Origin: Enterococcus sp. BWR-S5
GTDB taxonomy: Bacteria; Bacillota; Bacilli; Lactobacillales; Enterococcaceae
Assembly (NCBI RefSeq): GCF_016745255.1
Contig: NZ_JADOEQ010000017.1
Span: 40,732-104,731, forward strand
Direction: 5' to 3'
DNA: 64,000 nucleotides
Every line of letters starts with the position of its first letter. Position 1 is the first letter of the stretch. Of this stretch, positions 63,946-64,000 are shown piece after piece. Position numbers and translations under genes: made by a program. The notes under the pieces were generated by a model. The model did not search any database and was not told the origin of the DNA. It worked only from the letters and a program-made list of their open reading frames with translations.

Positions 63946-64000
63946 AAGAAGTAGCTTTAGCGATAAAACTCCTTTCGATATACTAGATAAAGGCTACCAA

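Noticed and set aside
1..64000. CRISPR array, insertion sequence, prophage or integrase
   Set aside because: No regularly spaced repeats, transposase, integrase or phage structural genes were seen on either strand.

Overview
The window reads as a low-GC Firmicutes chromosome, most likely an Enterococcus or a close relative within the Lactobacillales. The evidence is the gene content and order: comFA-comFC-hpf-secA-prfB-ftsE-ftsX, clpX-ysxC, LPXTG wall proteins, a DUF2969-type protein, a perfect CodY box, AGGAGG-type ribosome sites, and tRNAs without an encoded CCA. No rRNA, CRISPR array, insertion sequence or prophage was seen. The species cannot be fixed from the sequence alone.

Positions 1-19,500 hold the accessory heart of the window. 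An LPXTG adhesin-like protein and a LytTR-type regulator with a degenerate receiver precede a complete type VIIb secretion locus in the order esxA-esaA-essA-esaB-essB-essC. This is followed by a secreted glucosaminidase/CHAP wall hydrolase and a separate four-gene cassette: a small helical partner, an LXG-like effector, a membrane-anchored candidate immunity protein and a Q/G-rich T7-associated protein. Three direct repeats at an exact 21-bp period sit on the esxA promoter and are a good candidate operator for the LytTR protein.

Positions 19,600-32,500 are mixed. They hold endonuclease V, a Mef-like MFS efflux gene behind a leader peptide ending in Arg-Leu-Arg-Arg and a terminator (a likely drug-inducible attenuator), a wall-anchored PL9 pectate lyase with a cre-like site, a HAD phosphatase, a PLP enzyme coupled to an alpha-barrel protein, a divergent ABC exporter, an unknown 411-residue protein and a lactonase-family propeller protein.

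Positions 32,900-43,750 hold clpX-ysxC, a zinc-type secreted lipase, yidD, an ROK kinase and a CodY-linked branched-chain amino acid ABC transporter, livJHMGF, with a CBS/ACT protein. Positions 43,900-46,060 form a compact cassette: a small exported protein with a non-LPXTG C-terminal sorting signal, a class D-like sortase and a membrane protein. tRNA-Tyr and tRNA-Gln follow, then a TetR regulator divergent from a 1,414-residue 2-hydroxyacyl-CoA dehydratase activase-like protein.

Positions 52,400-64,000 are mostly housekeeping: a GntR/UTRA regulator with an operator inside its own promoter, an AAC(6')-like acetyltransferase, YigZ, comFA behind a cin-box-like motif, comFC, long-form hpf, a branched structured element, secA, prfB with its programmed +1 frameshift, and ftsE-ftsX. 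Intrinsic terminators, many of them bidirectional, mark most transcription-unit ends.
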